A stretch of DNA of 12,692 bases from an uncultured Bacteroidia bacterium. GTDB taxonomy: Bacteria; Bacteroidota; Bacteroidia; Bacteroidales; UBA932. Position numbers and translations under genes: made by a program. Position 1 is the first letter of the stretch, and each line of letters begins with the position of its first letter. Shown piece by piece: positions 1-7,874 of the stretch. The stretch spans positions 1-12,692 of the forward strand of contig CACXFP010000014.1 in assembly GCA_902766985.1 (NCBI GenBank), in the 5' to 3' direction. The notes under the pieces were generated by a model. It had not been told where the DNA came from and searched no databases. It worked only from the letters and a program-made list of their open reading frames with translations.

Positions 1-1448
1 GGACGGGTAGGATCGAACGCCTTCATCAGGTCATAGCAATCGTAGAAATTCTGCCCGTTTCCGGCTTCGTTGCCCATACTCCAGATTATCACACTAGGAT
101 GATTATAATCCCGATGGACCATTCTCATGTCCCTAGCCACGTGGGCGTCACGATATGCCGGATCCTTGGCCAGGGTCTTTTCGCCGTATCCCATTCCATG
201 GGATTCTATATTTCCCTCGTCAACCACATAGATGCCGTAAATGTCGCAAAGAGCCAGCCAGCGGGGGTCATCCGGATAATGACAGGTACGAACGGCATTA
301 ACATTCAACTCTTTCATTATCCTGATATCCCTGACCATATCTTCTTCTGTAACATCATATCCGCGGTAAGGGTTCATCTCATGGCGGTCAACCCCCTTGA
401 TCAGGACGGGTTTCCCGTTGACCAGAAGCTGGGCATCGCGGACCTCTACCGACCTGAATCCGAATACGGTGGATGCGGACTCCAGAAGGGCGTCACCTTT
501 TTTTGCAGATACCCTCAACCTGTATAGGGAGGGTTCCTCAGCGCTCCAGAGAGCGGGAGAAGGCACATTCATCGAGAACTTCACTAGCCTCTCCCCCTTG
601 CCATCGGGCTTTATCTTCCTGTCCACGCTCACAGTGCGGGAAACCACAGGATCCTTTTCCCCCTCCTTGACGATGGAGACCTCCAACGAAGTGACCCCCC
701 TGGTCAGTTCCGCCGCCACATCGGCCTTCCCATACATGTCTCCAGAAACCCTCAGGTCGGCTATTCCCTCATTCTCCCTGGTACACACGAAGACACCACG
801 GGCAATACCGGCAAAACGGTTGAAATCCTGATCCTCAAGGTAGGTTCCGTCGCACCACCGGAAGATTTCCAGGGCGATGAGGTTCTCCCCGGCCTTGACG
901 AACCTGGTGAGGTCGAAACGGGCTTCCAGTTTGCTGTCCTGGCTGTAGCCCACTTCCTTCCCGTTCACCCACACCCTAACGTTCGAGGTCGCAGACCCGA
1001 TGCACAGGTGTATCTGCTTGCCTATCCACTCGGTTGGGATGTTGAACGTACGCCTGTACTGTCCTACATAATTATGCTCTTCAGGCACGATCGGAGGATT
1101 GTTCTTATAATGCCCCCTCCAGGGATATCCTATATTCAGGTACATCGGTTCTCCATAGCCGTTCAGTTCCCACATGCCGGGGACAGGCATGGAACCCCAT
1201 GACGAATCGTCGAAGGACGGAGATTCGAAACCCTTCAGACGGCCGTCTATTGTGGCGTTCCAGAAGAATTTCCAAACTCCGTTCAGGGAGATGGACTGCT
1301 GTTGGTCAACGGTGAACCCGGCCCTCATGGGCATGCGGTTCTTCTCGAAAACGGCAGGATTCTGCCAATCCTCCAGCTGCGGGGCCTTCGCCTGAACGGC
1401 GAAAGATGCAATCAAACTGAGGACGGCGAGGATGGCGGTCTTTTTCAT
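1..1448 (-). CDS. Exported GH2 beta-galactosidase (LacZ-type), N-terminal 482 codons; 3' part lies outside the window
   Basis: Retaining glycoside hydrolase of family 2, probably cleaving terminal beta-galactosides from oligosaccharides in the periplasm. I translated this open frame by hand. Residues 1-22 are a signal peptide (MKKTAILAVLSL..., Ala-rich end). A galactose-binding jelly-roll domain covers roughly 45-230 and an immunoglobulin-like domain about 231-325. The TIM barrel starts near 327 with GFRSVEV and VDRHE (His356). DEGNIESHG supplies Glu415 and His417, matching the LacZ magnesium ligands Glu416 and His418. SMGNEAGNG places the acid/base at Glu461. The nucleophile and the C-terminal domains lie past the left edge, as the family usually exceeds 1000 residues. 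The start sits 13 nt after the BatD-BatE stop on the same strand with no promoter visible, so it may be the last gene of that operon (inference). Exact substrate is unproven, because GH2 also includes other specificities. Confidence 0.94.
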   Translation of the reverse strand, partial: MKKTAILAVLSLIASFAVQAKAPQLEDWQNPAVFEKNRMPMRAGFTVDQQQSISLNGVWKFFWNATIDGRLKGFESPSFDDSSWGSMPVPGMWELNGYGEPMYLNIGYPWRGHYKNNPPIVPEEHNYVGQYRRTFNIPTEWIGKQIHLCIGSATSNVRVWVNGKEVGYSQDSKLEARFDLTRFVKAGENLIALEIFRWCDGTYLEDQDFNRFAGIARGVFVCTRENEGIADLRVSGDMYGKADVAAELTRGVTSLEVSIVKEGEKDPVVSRTVSVDRKIKPDGKGERLVKFSMNVPSPALWSAEEPSLYRLRVSAKKGDALLESASTVFGFRSVEVRDAQLLVNGKPVLIKGVDRHEMNPYRGYDVTEEDMVRDIRIMKELNVNAVRTCHYPDDPRWLALCDIYGIYVVDEGNIESHGMGYGEKTLAKDPAYRDAHVARDMRMVHRDYNHPSVIIWSMGNEAGNGQNFYDCYDLMKAFDPTR

Positions 1449-1461
1449 AATATGAATTGTT

Positions 1462-4113
1462 TTAAATGACTTCGATGTCACTTGTATGCACCCAGCCCTG
1501 GCGGCCGTCGGCAAGGGAAATGTTCTTCCATGTCCCGACCTCGTCGATGAGGCGGACCTTTGTCCCTTCATGCAGGATGAACAGGTCCTTCGCAGAACCT
1601 TCAGACGGTGAACTCTTCACGGAGATGACGGGAGTCATGACTATGGCTTCACCGGCAGTCCTGTATGAGGTCTTCTGCCACACGGAGAATCCCAGCGCCA
1701 TAAAGGCGAGGATAATCGCAACTATGGCGCCGTAGAAACCGGCTTTCCGCAGTCCACGGGCCCCCGAGAGGAGATATGTCAGAAGCAACGCCAGCGACAA
1801 CGCCACGAATGCCAGGAACAAACCCGCCCAGGCATCAGAATCCAGCCACCAGCTCACCTTCCTGGCAATGGTGACAAGGATGAATTCGGGAACGGGCTCG
1901 ATCCTGTCCTGGATGAAACTGCCGGCGAAATCCAGGTTGAACCTGGCATCCTTGAACGAAGGATCCAGCTTAAGGGCCCTTTCGTAGTAGAGGATCGCCT
2001 TGGCATAATCCTCCTGGCGGAACCATGCGTTGCCTATGTTGTAATAGACTGAAGGTGACTCAAGTGAAACCGCAGGGATACTCTCCCACGCCCTCACGGC
2101 ATCGCTCCAGCGGCCATCGTTGTAGGCAGCCGTCCCGGCGTTCCACAGGGAGTCGGCCATAGAGCCGGCATCGGCAGTTTCCCCGGCACGCACCGCCATG
2201 GAAGGCAGGAGGAGAAGAATTATGGCGGCAACGACCGGACCGGCAGGTTTCTTCTTTGATTTCATGCTCGAATCTATTGCTGAGATTACGCTTAAAGCCT
2301 CGTCATAATGCTGCTGCATTGCATCGTGGCCTGCATCGGGCGAATAACGGGCGAATTCGCAGGCCTCAAGGAGTCCGGTGAACCTGTCCACAAGGCCATC
2401 ATCCACTCCGGCACCGGAAAGCGACGCCTTTATGTTTTCGGAACTCATCTCGGCAATCTCCATGGACATCTTGTCCGATACGAACCCGGCCAGAGCCTTG
2501 TGAAGCTCCCCGTAGAAAGCAGAATACAGATTCTTCTTCAGGTATTCCCCTGCAGCAGCGAGCCTCTTCCCGGCCATCTTCACGGCCTTGCGGTTCCTGG
2601 TACCGGCGACATCGGCCCTTCTGGCGGCCAGCCCCCTGAATGCAAAGAGGAAGGCCCCGGAGGCTATGACGATGACGGCGAGGAGAACCCAGAAAGCACC
2701 TGAACCGAGGAAGAATGAGCCCTTGGAAGTGAACGAAGGTGTCTTGGTGTGTATGAACCGTATATCGCTGCCTACGTCCCTGACATCCTTTCCCCTGATT
2801 ACCGGGGAGACCGTGCCTGACGTGACCGGAGCATCGGTCTCAGGCCCCTTCGCCACCCTGATTTCAAGCGGCCCGGAGGACACGGTTACATATTTCCCGC
2901 TTCCTGCGTCAAAATAGCTGTACGGTATGGGATCTATGGTGAAAGTCCCGGCGCTTCTTGGAATGAAAGGATACTCGAACGTCTTGCTGCCCGAAGTACC
3001 TCCGGGACCCGGATTCTCGGTGACCTTGACGTCATAGACATCGAAGTCGGGAGGGAAACCCACCTTGGGAGCTTCGAGCAAAGACACGTTCCCGCTACCC
3101 GAGACAGTGACGATCAGGGATGCCGCATCGTGGGTCTTGAGGGAATCCCTGGTGAGTTTCGCGGAGATCTCATACTTGCCGACACCGCCGCCGAAAGAAG
3201 CGGGGGCTCCGGGTGGGAGCGGACGGACATGTACCGTAGCTCCCGGGGTGGTCACACGCTTGCGGATAGTCTGGTAATCATCCTGGAAGAAACTGTCGAA
3301 GATGCTGTTGGACGTTCCGGAAGAGACCCTTACGTTTACCAGGCACACAAGTTCCGCCGGCTCGATGGGAAGGTCTCCGGCCTGCTGGGGAATGATCACC
3401 CAGCTGCGGAGGAGGGCTGCATTGTATATCTTGTCATCATATGATTCCCGATGGAATTCTATATTCGTCGGAGCCTGGAGTTCCTGGCTCCAGAAACCGT
3501 TGAACGCAGGCAGCTTGGATTTCTCAAACCCGGCTATGTTAACCCTTTGGTACAGTTTTAGGGAGGCTGTTATCGGCTCTCCTATGACTGCGCTTGTCTT
3601 GCTAAGGGAGAACCTCAGGAAAATGTCTCCGTCAGAGATCCTGCCTGTAGCCGATGGAGTATCGCCCGCAGCGCCACCCGCGGAACCTGAAGTTCCTCCG
3701 GATGACGGAGCGCCCTGCCGGGAAGAAGATGCATTCGTAACGACCTCGACGGACGGGGTCCCCGACACGATGGTATTCCCGCCGACCTTGGCGCTGGCAG
3801 GAGCAAGCCGGAAGGTTCCGGTCTTCTTCGGAATGAGGATGTAGGTATATGTAACCTGGGAATTCTTGGTCCTCTTTCCGTTGATGATGCTGATGCTGGT
3901 CGACGTACCCTTCTGGGGACCCCAGACCAGTTGGAAATCGTCGCCCGCGCTCCACTCGAAATCGCTCGGGGAGTTTTCTCCGTCGATGACGAATGTGACA
4001 TTGAACTGTTCGTCGACTCCCACAACGTTAGGCACATCAACTTTGATGGAGTTCTGCGCAAATGAGGTCAACATGCACAGAACGGATACCAACGATATGT
4101 ATAACCTTCTCAT
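1462..4113 (-). CDS. batD/batE: BatD-BatE fusion: aerotolerance-operon membrane protein with a periplasmic TPR and SH3-like C-terminus
   Basis: Two Bat proteins joined in one 883-residue frame. BatD half: signal peptide 1-19 (ends SFAQ), beta-rich periplasmic region about 22-455 with a Gly/Ser-rich linker at 128-157, membrane span near 473-491, and a cytoplasmic helical domain near 520-605. BatE half, from Met617: a lysine start and hydrophobic stretch (617-644, MKSKKKPAG then VVAAIILLLL, ending AVRAG) that looks like a complete signal peptide; TPR units about 656-725 (YYNIGNAWF, AILYYERALKLDP); two spans near 763-783 and 790-811; an SH3-like domain about 820-883 ending GWVHTSDIEVI. The predicted topology stays consistent after fusion, since the internal signal would carry the TPR part back to the periplasm. 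It starts 10 nt after batC. In Bacteroides relatives batD and batE are usually separate adjacent genes. An internal start at Met617 or a sequencing error at the junction cannot be excluded. Confidence 0.86.
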   Translation of the reverse strand: MRRLYISLVSVLCMLTSFAQNSIKVDVPNVVGVDEQFNVTFVIDGENSPSDFEWSAGDDFQLVWGPQKGTSTSISIINGKRTKNSQVTYTYILIPKKTGTFRLAPASAKVGGNTIVSGTPSVEVVTNASSSRQGAPSSGGTSGSAGGAAGDTPSATGRISDGDIFLRFSLSKTSAVIGEPITASLKLYQRVNIAGFEKSKLPAFNGFWSQELQAPTNIEFHRESYDDKIYNAALLRSWVIIPQQAGDLPIEPAELVCLVNVRVSSGTSNSIFDSFFQDDYQTIRKRVTTPGATVHVRPLPPGAPASFGGGVGKYEISAKLTRDSLKTHDAASLIVTVSGSGNVSLLEAPKVGFPPDFDVYDVKVTENPGPGGTSGSKTFEYPFIPRSAGTFTIDPIPYSYFDAGSGKYVTVSSGPLEIRVAKGPETDAPVTSGTVSPVIRGKDVRDVGSDIRFIHTKTPSFTSKGSFFLGSGAFWVLLAVIVIASGAFLFAFRGLAARRADVAGTRNRKAVKMAGKRLAAAGEYLKKNLYSAFYGELHKALAGFVSDKMSMEIAEMSSENIKASLSGAGVDDGLVDRFTGLLEACEFARYSPDAGHDAMQQHYDEALSVISAIDSSMKSKKKPAGPVVAAIILLLLPSMAVRAGETADAGSMADSLWNAGTAAYNDGRWSDAVRAWESIPAVSLESPSVYYNIGNAWFRQEDYAKAILYYERALKLDPSFKDARFNLDFAGSFIQDRIEPVPEFILVTIARKVSWWLDSDAWAGLFLAFVALSLALLLTYLLSGARGLRKAGFYGAIVAIILAFMALGFSVWQKTSYRTAGEAIVMTPVISVKSSPSEGSAKDLFILHEGTKVRLIDEVGTWKNISLADGRQGWVHTSDIEVI

Positions 4114-4123
4114 ATTCCTTATT

Positions 4124-4879
4124 CTACCAGTTCTTTTCCTTCTGCCTTGACTTCAATGCCTCGGCTTTCTCCCTGTTCACCTTGTCCTGGGTGTTCTTCT
4201 CCCTTGCCTGGATGGCGCGCAGCATCTGCTGGGCCTGCTGGGGAGATATCTTTCCCTGGTCCTGATTATCTTGATTATCCTGTCGGTCTTGGTCCTGGTC
4301 CTGCTGGTTCTGATTCTGGTCCTGCTGATTCTGTTGGTCCTGCTGATTCTGGTTCTGGTCCTGCTGATCCTGGTTCTGGTCCTGCTGGTTCTGTTGGTCC
4401 TGCTGGTTCTGCTGATTGTCATTCCCGCCGCCGCCGCCTTTCTGGTTGTCGAGCATCATCTTGGCATAGGCATAATTCTCTTTCGCTTCAAGGTCTCCCG
4501 GATTCAGCAACAGGGATTTCTTATAAGAATCCACGGCCGTCTGCCAGTCCTTTTCCTGACATGCGACATTTCCCCTGTTGTAAAAGGCGGACGGGGCATG
4601 GGGGGTAAGGACGACTGTCTTGGAGACCGTATCCAGCGCCTTGCCCGCTTCGGAGAAATTCTCCTGCCGATACAGTGCCCCTGCAAGGTTGTAGTTTGCC
4701 GCGATGGATGTGGAATCCTTCACCAGGGCCTTCCTGTATTCGATTTCAGCCTCCTTCCAGTTCCCTTTGCGGAATTTTCGGTTGCCGGAACGTACGTCGC
4801 GCCTGTCCGCCTGCGCGGAGACATCCAGGGCCGCAGCCGCCATGATGAAAATGAAAAATATGAATCTGTATCTATTCAT
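4124..4879 (-). CDS. batC: BatC: periplasmic TPR protein with a Gln/Asn/Asp tract
   Basis: TPR adaptor of the Bat operon, 251 residues, exported by a signal peptide at 1-23 (hydrophobic IFFIFIMAAAA, ending VSAQ). Three TPR-like helix pairs span about 27-130: GNWKEAEIEYRKAL, AANYNLAGALYRQ, then SAFYNRGNVACQEKDW with a closing LLLNPGDLEAKENYAYA. Five glycines (148-152) lead into a 56-residue tract of almost only Gln, Asn and Asp (153-208). The conserved tail follows: ISPQQAQQMLRAIQ and a basic helix ending KSRQKEKNW. TPR plus Q/N-rich linker plus this tail is the usual BatC layout. The gene starts 9 nt after batB and ends 10 nt before the BatD-BatE start, so it is surely cotranscribed. BatC is thought to act as a protein-interaction scaffold with the VWA proteins; partners here are inferred from context only. 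Confidence 0.88.
   Translation of the reverse strand: MNRYRFIFFIFIMAAAALDVSAQADRRDVRSGNRKFRKGNWKEAEIEYRKALVKDSTSIAANYNLAGALYRQENFSEAGKALDTVSKTVVLTPHAPSAFYNRGNVACQEKDWQTAVDSYKKSLLLNPGDLEAKENYAYAKMMLDNQKGGGGGNDNQQNQQDQQNQQDQNQDQQDQNQNQQDQQNQQDQNQNQQDQDQDRQDNQDNQDQGKISPQQAQQMLRAIQAREKNTQDKVNREKAEALKSRQKEKNW
4256..4423 (-). repeat. In-frame degenerate tandem repeat inside batC coding the Q/N/D tract
   Basis: On the coding strand this stretch is built from units of about 18-21 nt that mostly end in the peptide QQD; the commonest are QQNQQD and QNQNQQD. On the plus strand it reads as repeated cctgctgg/attctg blocks. Every unit length visible is a multiple of three, so the frame is kept. The near-identical codons in neighbouring units (CAG and CAA for Gln, AAT or AAC for Asn, GAC for Asp) suggest slippage or unequal exchange rather than independent drift. 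The length is therefore likely to vary between strains. Confidence 0.8.
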
Positions 4880-4888
4880 TGCATGGAA

Positions 4889-5890
4889 TCAATTGAACAA
4901 ACGTCTGAGAGCCTTACGTTCCCCGACCAGCATCTCGATGACCAGAAGGGCCAATGCGATTGCGAAGAAATACATGAACTGCTCGTCATACTCTTCGAAT
5001 ACCACTGAACTGAACTCCTCGTCCTCCATCTTCCGTATCTCGTCCACGATGGGATTCAGGCCGAATTCTTCGTTACCTGCGTGGATATACGCACCGCCTC
5101 CGGCCTCTGCCACAGCCTTTAAGGCTGATTCATCGAGCCTTGTTACGACAATATTGCCATCCCTGTCTTTCAACAGGGTCCCGTTCACCGGAATCGGCTG
5201 TCCTTCCGGCGATCCGACACCTATGGTGAAAACCTTGATCCCCATCTGAGCGGCCTGGCGTGCGGCTTCCTCGGCATCGTCCTCATGGTTCTCACCGTCC
5301 GAAATCACGATGATGGCGCGGCTGTTCTCACTTTGGGTGCTGAAACTCTTGATAGCTGTAGTAATCGCGTCGCCGATGGCCGTCCCCTGCACAGGGACCG
5401 AAGAAGTAGTAATCGACCCCATGAACATCTTGGCGGACACGTAATCAGTTGTGATGGGCAGCTGGACGAAAGAAGTACCGGCAAAGATGACAAGTCCGAT
5501 CCTGTCGTCATGGAGACGGTCGGTCAGACGGGATATCGCCAACTTCGCCCTTTCCAGCCGGTTCGGAGTATAATCCTTGGCCAGCATGGAGTTGGACACG
5601 TCAAGGCAGACCATGATTTCAGCTCCCCGAGCCTTGCGCTCACTGAGTTTCGCACCTATCTGGGGCCTTGCGAGACCTATTACGAAGAAGAAGAATGCAA
5701 GGGAGAACAGCACCATTCGCACCCAGCCCTTTGCCCCGGAGAATGACGGCATGAGGGCCTTGGTAAAGTTCTCCTCACCGAAACGTCCAAGCCTTGAGCG
5801 GCGTTCCGCCCTCATGAGGCCGTATGCCACCAGGAAGACCGGCACCAACAGCAGGAGGATGAGATACTTGTATTGAGCGAACACTATCAT
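4889..5890 (-). CDS. batB: BatB: membrane-anchored von Willebrand A domain protein
   Basis: VWA protein of 333 residues held in the inner membrane. Hydrophobic spans lie near 9-26 and 58-74, the VWA domain fills about 90-290, and a third span (FFAIALALLVIEMLV) sits near 308-322, with a short basic tail. The metal-ion-dependent adhesion site (MIDAS) is complete: DVSNS gives Asp97, Ser99 and Ser101, GTAIGDA gives Thr170, and ISDGEN gives Asp198. It should therefore bind a divalent metal and partner proteins. The ATG overlaps the stop codon of batA in an ATGA junction (4 nt), pointing to translational coupling and matched production of the two VWA proteins. BatA and BatB share the same layout and are clearly paralogues. 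The call of B rather than A rests on gene order. Which protein the domain grips is unknown. Confidence 0.92.
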   Translation of the reverse strand: MIVFAQYKYLILLLLVPVFLVAYGLMRAERRSRLGRFGEENFTKALMPSFSGAKGWVRMVLFSLAFFFFVIGLARPQIGAKLSERKARGAEIMVCLDVSNSMLAKDYTPNRLERAKLAISRLTDRLHDDRIGLVIFAGTSFVQLPITTDYVSAKMFMGSITTSSVPVQGTAIGDAITTAIKSFSTQSENSRAIIVISDGENHEDDAEEAARQAAQMGIKVFTIGVGSPEGQPIPVNGTLLKDRDGNIVVTRLDESALKAVAEAGGGAYIHAGNEEFGLNPIVDEIRKMEDEEFSSVVFEEYDEQFMYFFAIALALLVIEMLVGERKALRRLFN

Positions 5891-6873
5891 GGCAGCCTCC
5901 TTATTACAAAAAGTCTGAAAATGACCTCCAGCAGCAGGAGGATGAGGGCGGCCAGTCCGAATCCAGGGAAGAGTTCCTTATACACCGGGAAGCTGTCAAT
6001 GGTCACCCGGTTCTTCTCCATCCGGTTTATCTCGGAATAGATTTCGGAAAGGGATGTGTTGTCGGTCGCCCTGAAGTAGCTGCCTCCCGTCGAGGAGGCG
6101 ATCTTCTTCAGGAGGTCTTCGTCAATCTCCACGGGGAGGTTCTGCATTTCCACCCCCCACGGGGTCATGACCGGGTAAGGAGCCGTGCCGTTGGCCCCGA
6201 CCCCTATGGTATAAGTCCTTATCCCATAAGTCTTGGCTATCTCTGCAGCAGTCTCGGGGGCCACTTCGCCCATATTGTTGACACCGTCCGTCAGCAGGAT
6301 GACGACCCGGCTTTTGGCATCCGAATCCTTCAGGCGCGCCACCGCAGTCGCCAGTCCGTTCCCTATGGCGGTACCATCATCGATCAGGCCGGTCTGGATC
6401 TCCTTCATGAGGTTTATAAGGGTGGCCCTGTCCGTGGTAAGGGGGCACTGGGTATAGCTCTCACCTGCAAAGACTACTATACCCATCCTGTCCGTCGGTC
6501 TCTGGGCTATGAACTTGATGGCTATATCCTTTGCGGCATTCAGCCTGTCGGGATTGAAGTCCCTGGCCAGCATTGACGTAGATACGTCCATCGCCAGCAT
6601 TATGTCGATTCCCTCAGAGTCCACCTTTTCCATCCTGGAAGACGATCTCGGCCGCGCAATCGCAACGATTATCAGGCAGAGGGCCGCCGTACGCAGTATG
6701 AAAGGCAGATGCCTGACCCACGCGAGGATATTGTTCCCGCCCTTCTTCCAGGGAATGAGGGAAGGGACCCTGAGATGCGGCCTGCGGTCCTTTATTTCAA
6801 GGTAGAGGTAGTGCCCGATGAGAAGGATGGGCACCGCCAGGAGGAAAAGGAGTTTCGGATACTCAAAGAACAT
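5887..6873 (-). CDS. batA: BatA: membrane-anchored von Willebrand A domain protein
   Basis: VWA protein of 328 residues, paralogous to BatB. A span at about 8-26 (LLFLLAVPILLIG), a second near 57-73 (LRTAALCLIIVAIARPR), the VWA domain about 86-290, and a C-terminal span near 304-324. The MIDAS is intact: DVSTS provides Asp96, Ser98 and Ser100, the GTAIGNG loop provides Thr168, and LLTDGVNN provides Asp196. The family is thought to form a membrane platform with BatB whose metal-dependent contacts are remodelled by MoxR-type ATPases. The start overlaps the upstream gene by 11 nt and the stop overlaps batB by 4 nt, the tightest part of the operon. The ATG at 6873 is preferred because it puts the first membrane span right at the N-terminus, as in BatB. 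Confidence 0.92.
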   Translation of the reverse strand: MFFEYPKLLFLLAVPILLIGHYLYLEIKDRRPHLRVPSLIPWKKGGNNILAWVRHLPFILRTAALCLIIVAIARPRSSSRMEKVDSEGIDIMLAMDVSTSMLARDFNPDRLNAAKDIAIKFIAQRPTDRMGIVVFAGESYTQCPLTTDRATLINLMKEIQTGLIDDGTAIGNGLATAVARLKDSDAKSRVVILLTDGVNNMGEVAPETAAEIAKTYGIRTYTIGVGANGTAPYPVMTPWGVEMQNLPVEIDEDLLKKIASSTGGSYFRATDNTSLSEIYSEINRMEKNRVTIDSFPVYKELFPGFGLAALILLLLEVIFRLFVIRRLP

Positions 6874-7864
6874 TATCCGGCTCCTCCCCAGCCTGTGAAG
6901 TCTGATAGGTTGATGTCACGAAACGGACAGCCGTCGGAAGGGCGGATGCATTGTCCTGGTCGGAAGCGGTATGCTTTGCGAATTTCACCATGTCCGCCTT
7001 TTCGAAGAGGGCCTTCACCTCATCCCTGATATCTGCCGGAAGATCCCGGCTCCCTTCCAGTTCAGAGAATATCTCCGCAGTGGTCATCTCCACGGCGTCC
7101 ACGCCGAACCTGCGCTCTATGTATTCCCTGAGGGTATCGGTTATCCCCGAGTAGAATATCTTCTGTTTCTCCGGAGCCCAGTATTTGTCTCCCCTGAACC
7201 TGTCCAGCTTGCGGAGGGCAACGATATATGCCGGTTCATTGTAGATTTCCCCTGCAGCAGCCTTTTTCCTCATTTTCCAGAGGCAGACGGCGAGGATGAC
7301 CAGGACGGCCAGGGCGTAGAAGCCAAGGAGCCAGGGAAGTATTTCCTTGAAAGTAAGGGGATACCGGACCTGTCCCTTGATATCGTGGATCACATAGGCG
7401 GTTGTATCTATCTGGAATCCTTTTACCGACAGGGTCTGGGGATTGAATACGAGGGTATCGACCACATCCCCCGGAAGGACCCTCCGGACAGCCAGGGCGG
7501 GAAGTTCGTAGTCACCTTCGTCGAAAGAGGTGATGACGATTCCGGCCTGGATGTCGAAAATCCTCTTCGCGCCCTTTCCCCGGCCGGTCTTCATGGTCTT
7601 CAGGGTATCCACTTTCCATGGAGAAACCACTTCTACGCTGTCCCTGATTCCTTTGGAGAAATCCTGGAGCATGAGGCCCGTTCCCTCAGCCACGTCCCTG
7701 AGCACGAATCCATACACGAACTGGTCGGCGATAAGGGCCGTATCCCGGGGCTGGAGAGGCTTGAGAAACGAACCCTCAAGCCCGATCACCCCTCCCTGGG
7801 CGAAGGCCCCCGTACACAACGGAAGGGCCAGGACGGTCAACAATATCCTTTTGAAGAATTCCAT
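6863..7864 (-). CDS. Bat-operon membrane protein of unassigned function (signal peptide, periplasmic domain, one span, cytoplasmic helical domain)
   Basis: A 333-residue protein in the slot between DUF58 and BatA, where Bat operons often carry an unnamed membrane protein. Visible parts: signal peptide 1-22 (MEFFKRILLTVLALPL, ending AFAQ), a beta-rich periplasmic domain about 24-170, one membrane span near 177-197 followed by WKMRKK (positive-inside), and a helical cytoplasmic domain about 211-303. That domain (FYSGITDTLREYI, then VEMTTAEI, then LFEKADMVKFA) resembles the cytoplasmic part of BatD in this window and is reminiscent of DUF4381-type proteins, though I cannot confirm the family. 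The layout is like a shortened BatD. The start lies 10 nt after the DUF58 gene and the end overlaps batA by 11 nt, so production is probably coupled to BatA. A plausible job is linking the periplasmic and cytoplasmic sides of the complex (inference). Confidence 0.8.
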   Translation of the reverse strand: MEFFKRILLTVLALPLCTGAFAQGGVIGLEGSFLKPLQPRDTALIADQFVYGFVLRDVAEGTGLMLQDFSKGIRDSVEVVSPWKVDTLKTMKTGRGKGAKRIFDIQAGIVITSFDEGDYELPALAVRRVLPGDVVDTLVFNPQTLSVKGFQIDTTAYVIHDIKGQVRYPLTFKEILPWLLGFYALAVLVILAVCLWKMRKKAAAGEIYNEPAYIVALRKLDRFRGDKYWAPEKQKIFYSGITDTLREYIERRFGVDAVEMTTAEIFSELEGSRDLPADIRDEVKALFEKADMVKFAKHTASDQDNASALPTAVRFVTSTYQTSQAGEEPDNVL

Positions 7865-7874
7865 AATCCAATCC

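Noticed and set aside
4271..5008. Plus-strand frame of 245 codons opening with a long Leu/Val/Ile run, like a multi-span membrane peptide
   Set aside because: It is the antisense of the batC Q/N/D repeat (CAG/GAC units read backwards give Leu and Val codons) and of the 3' end of batB. It has no homology I recognise.
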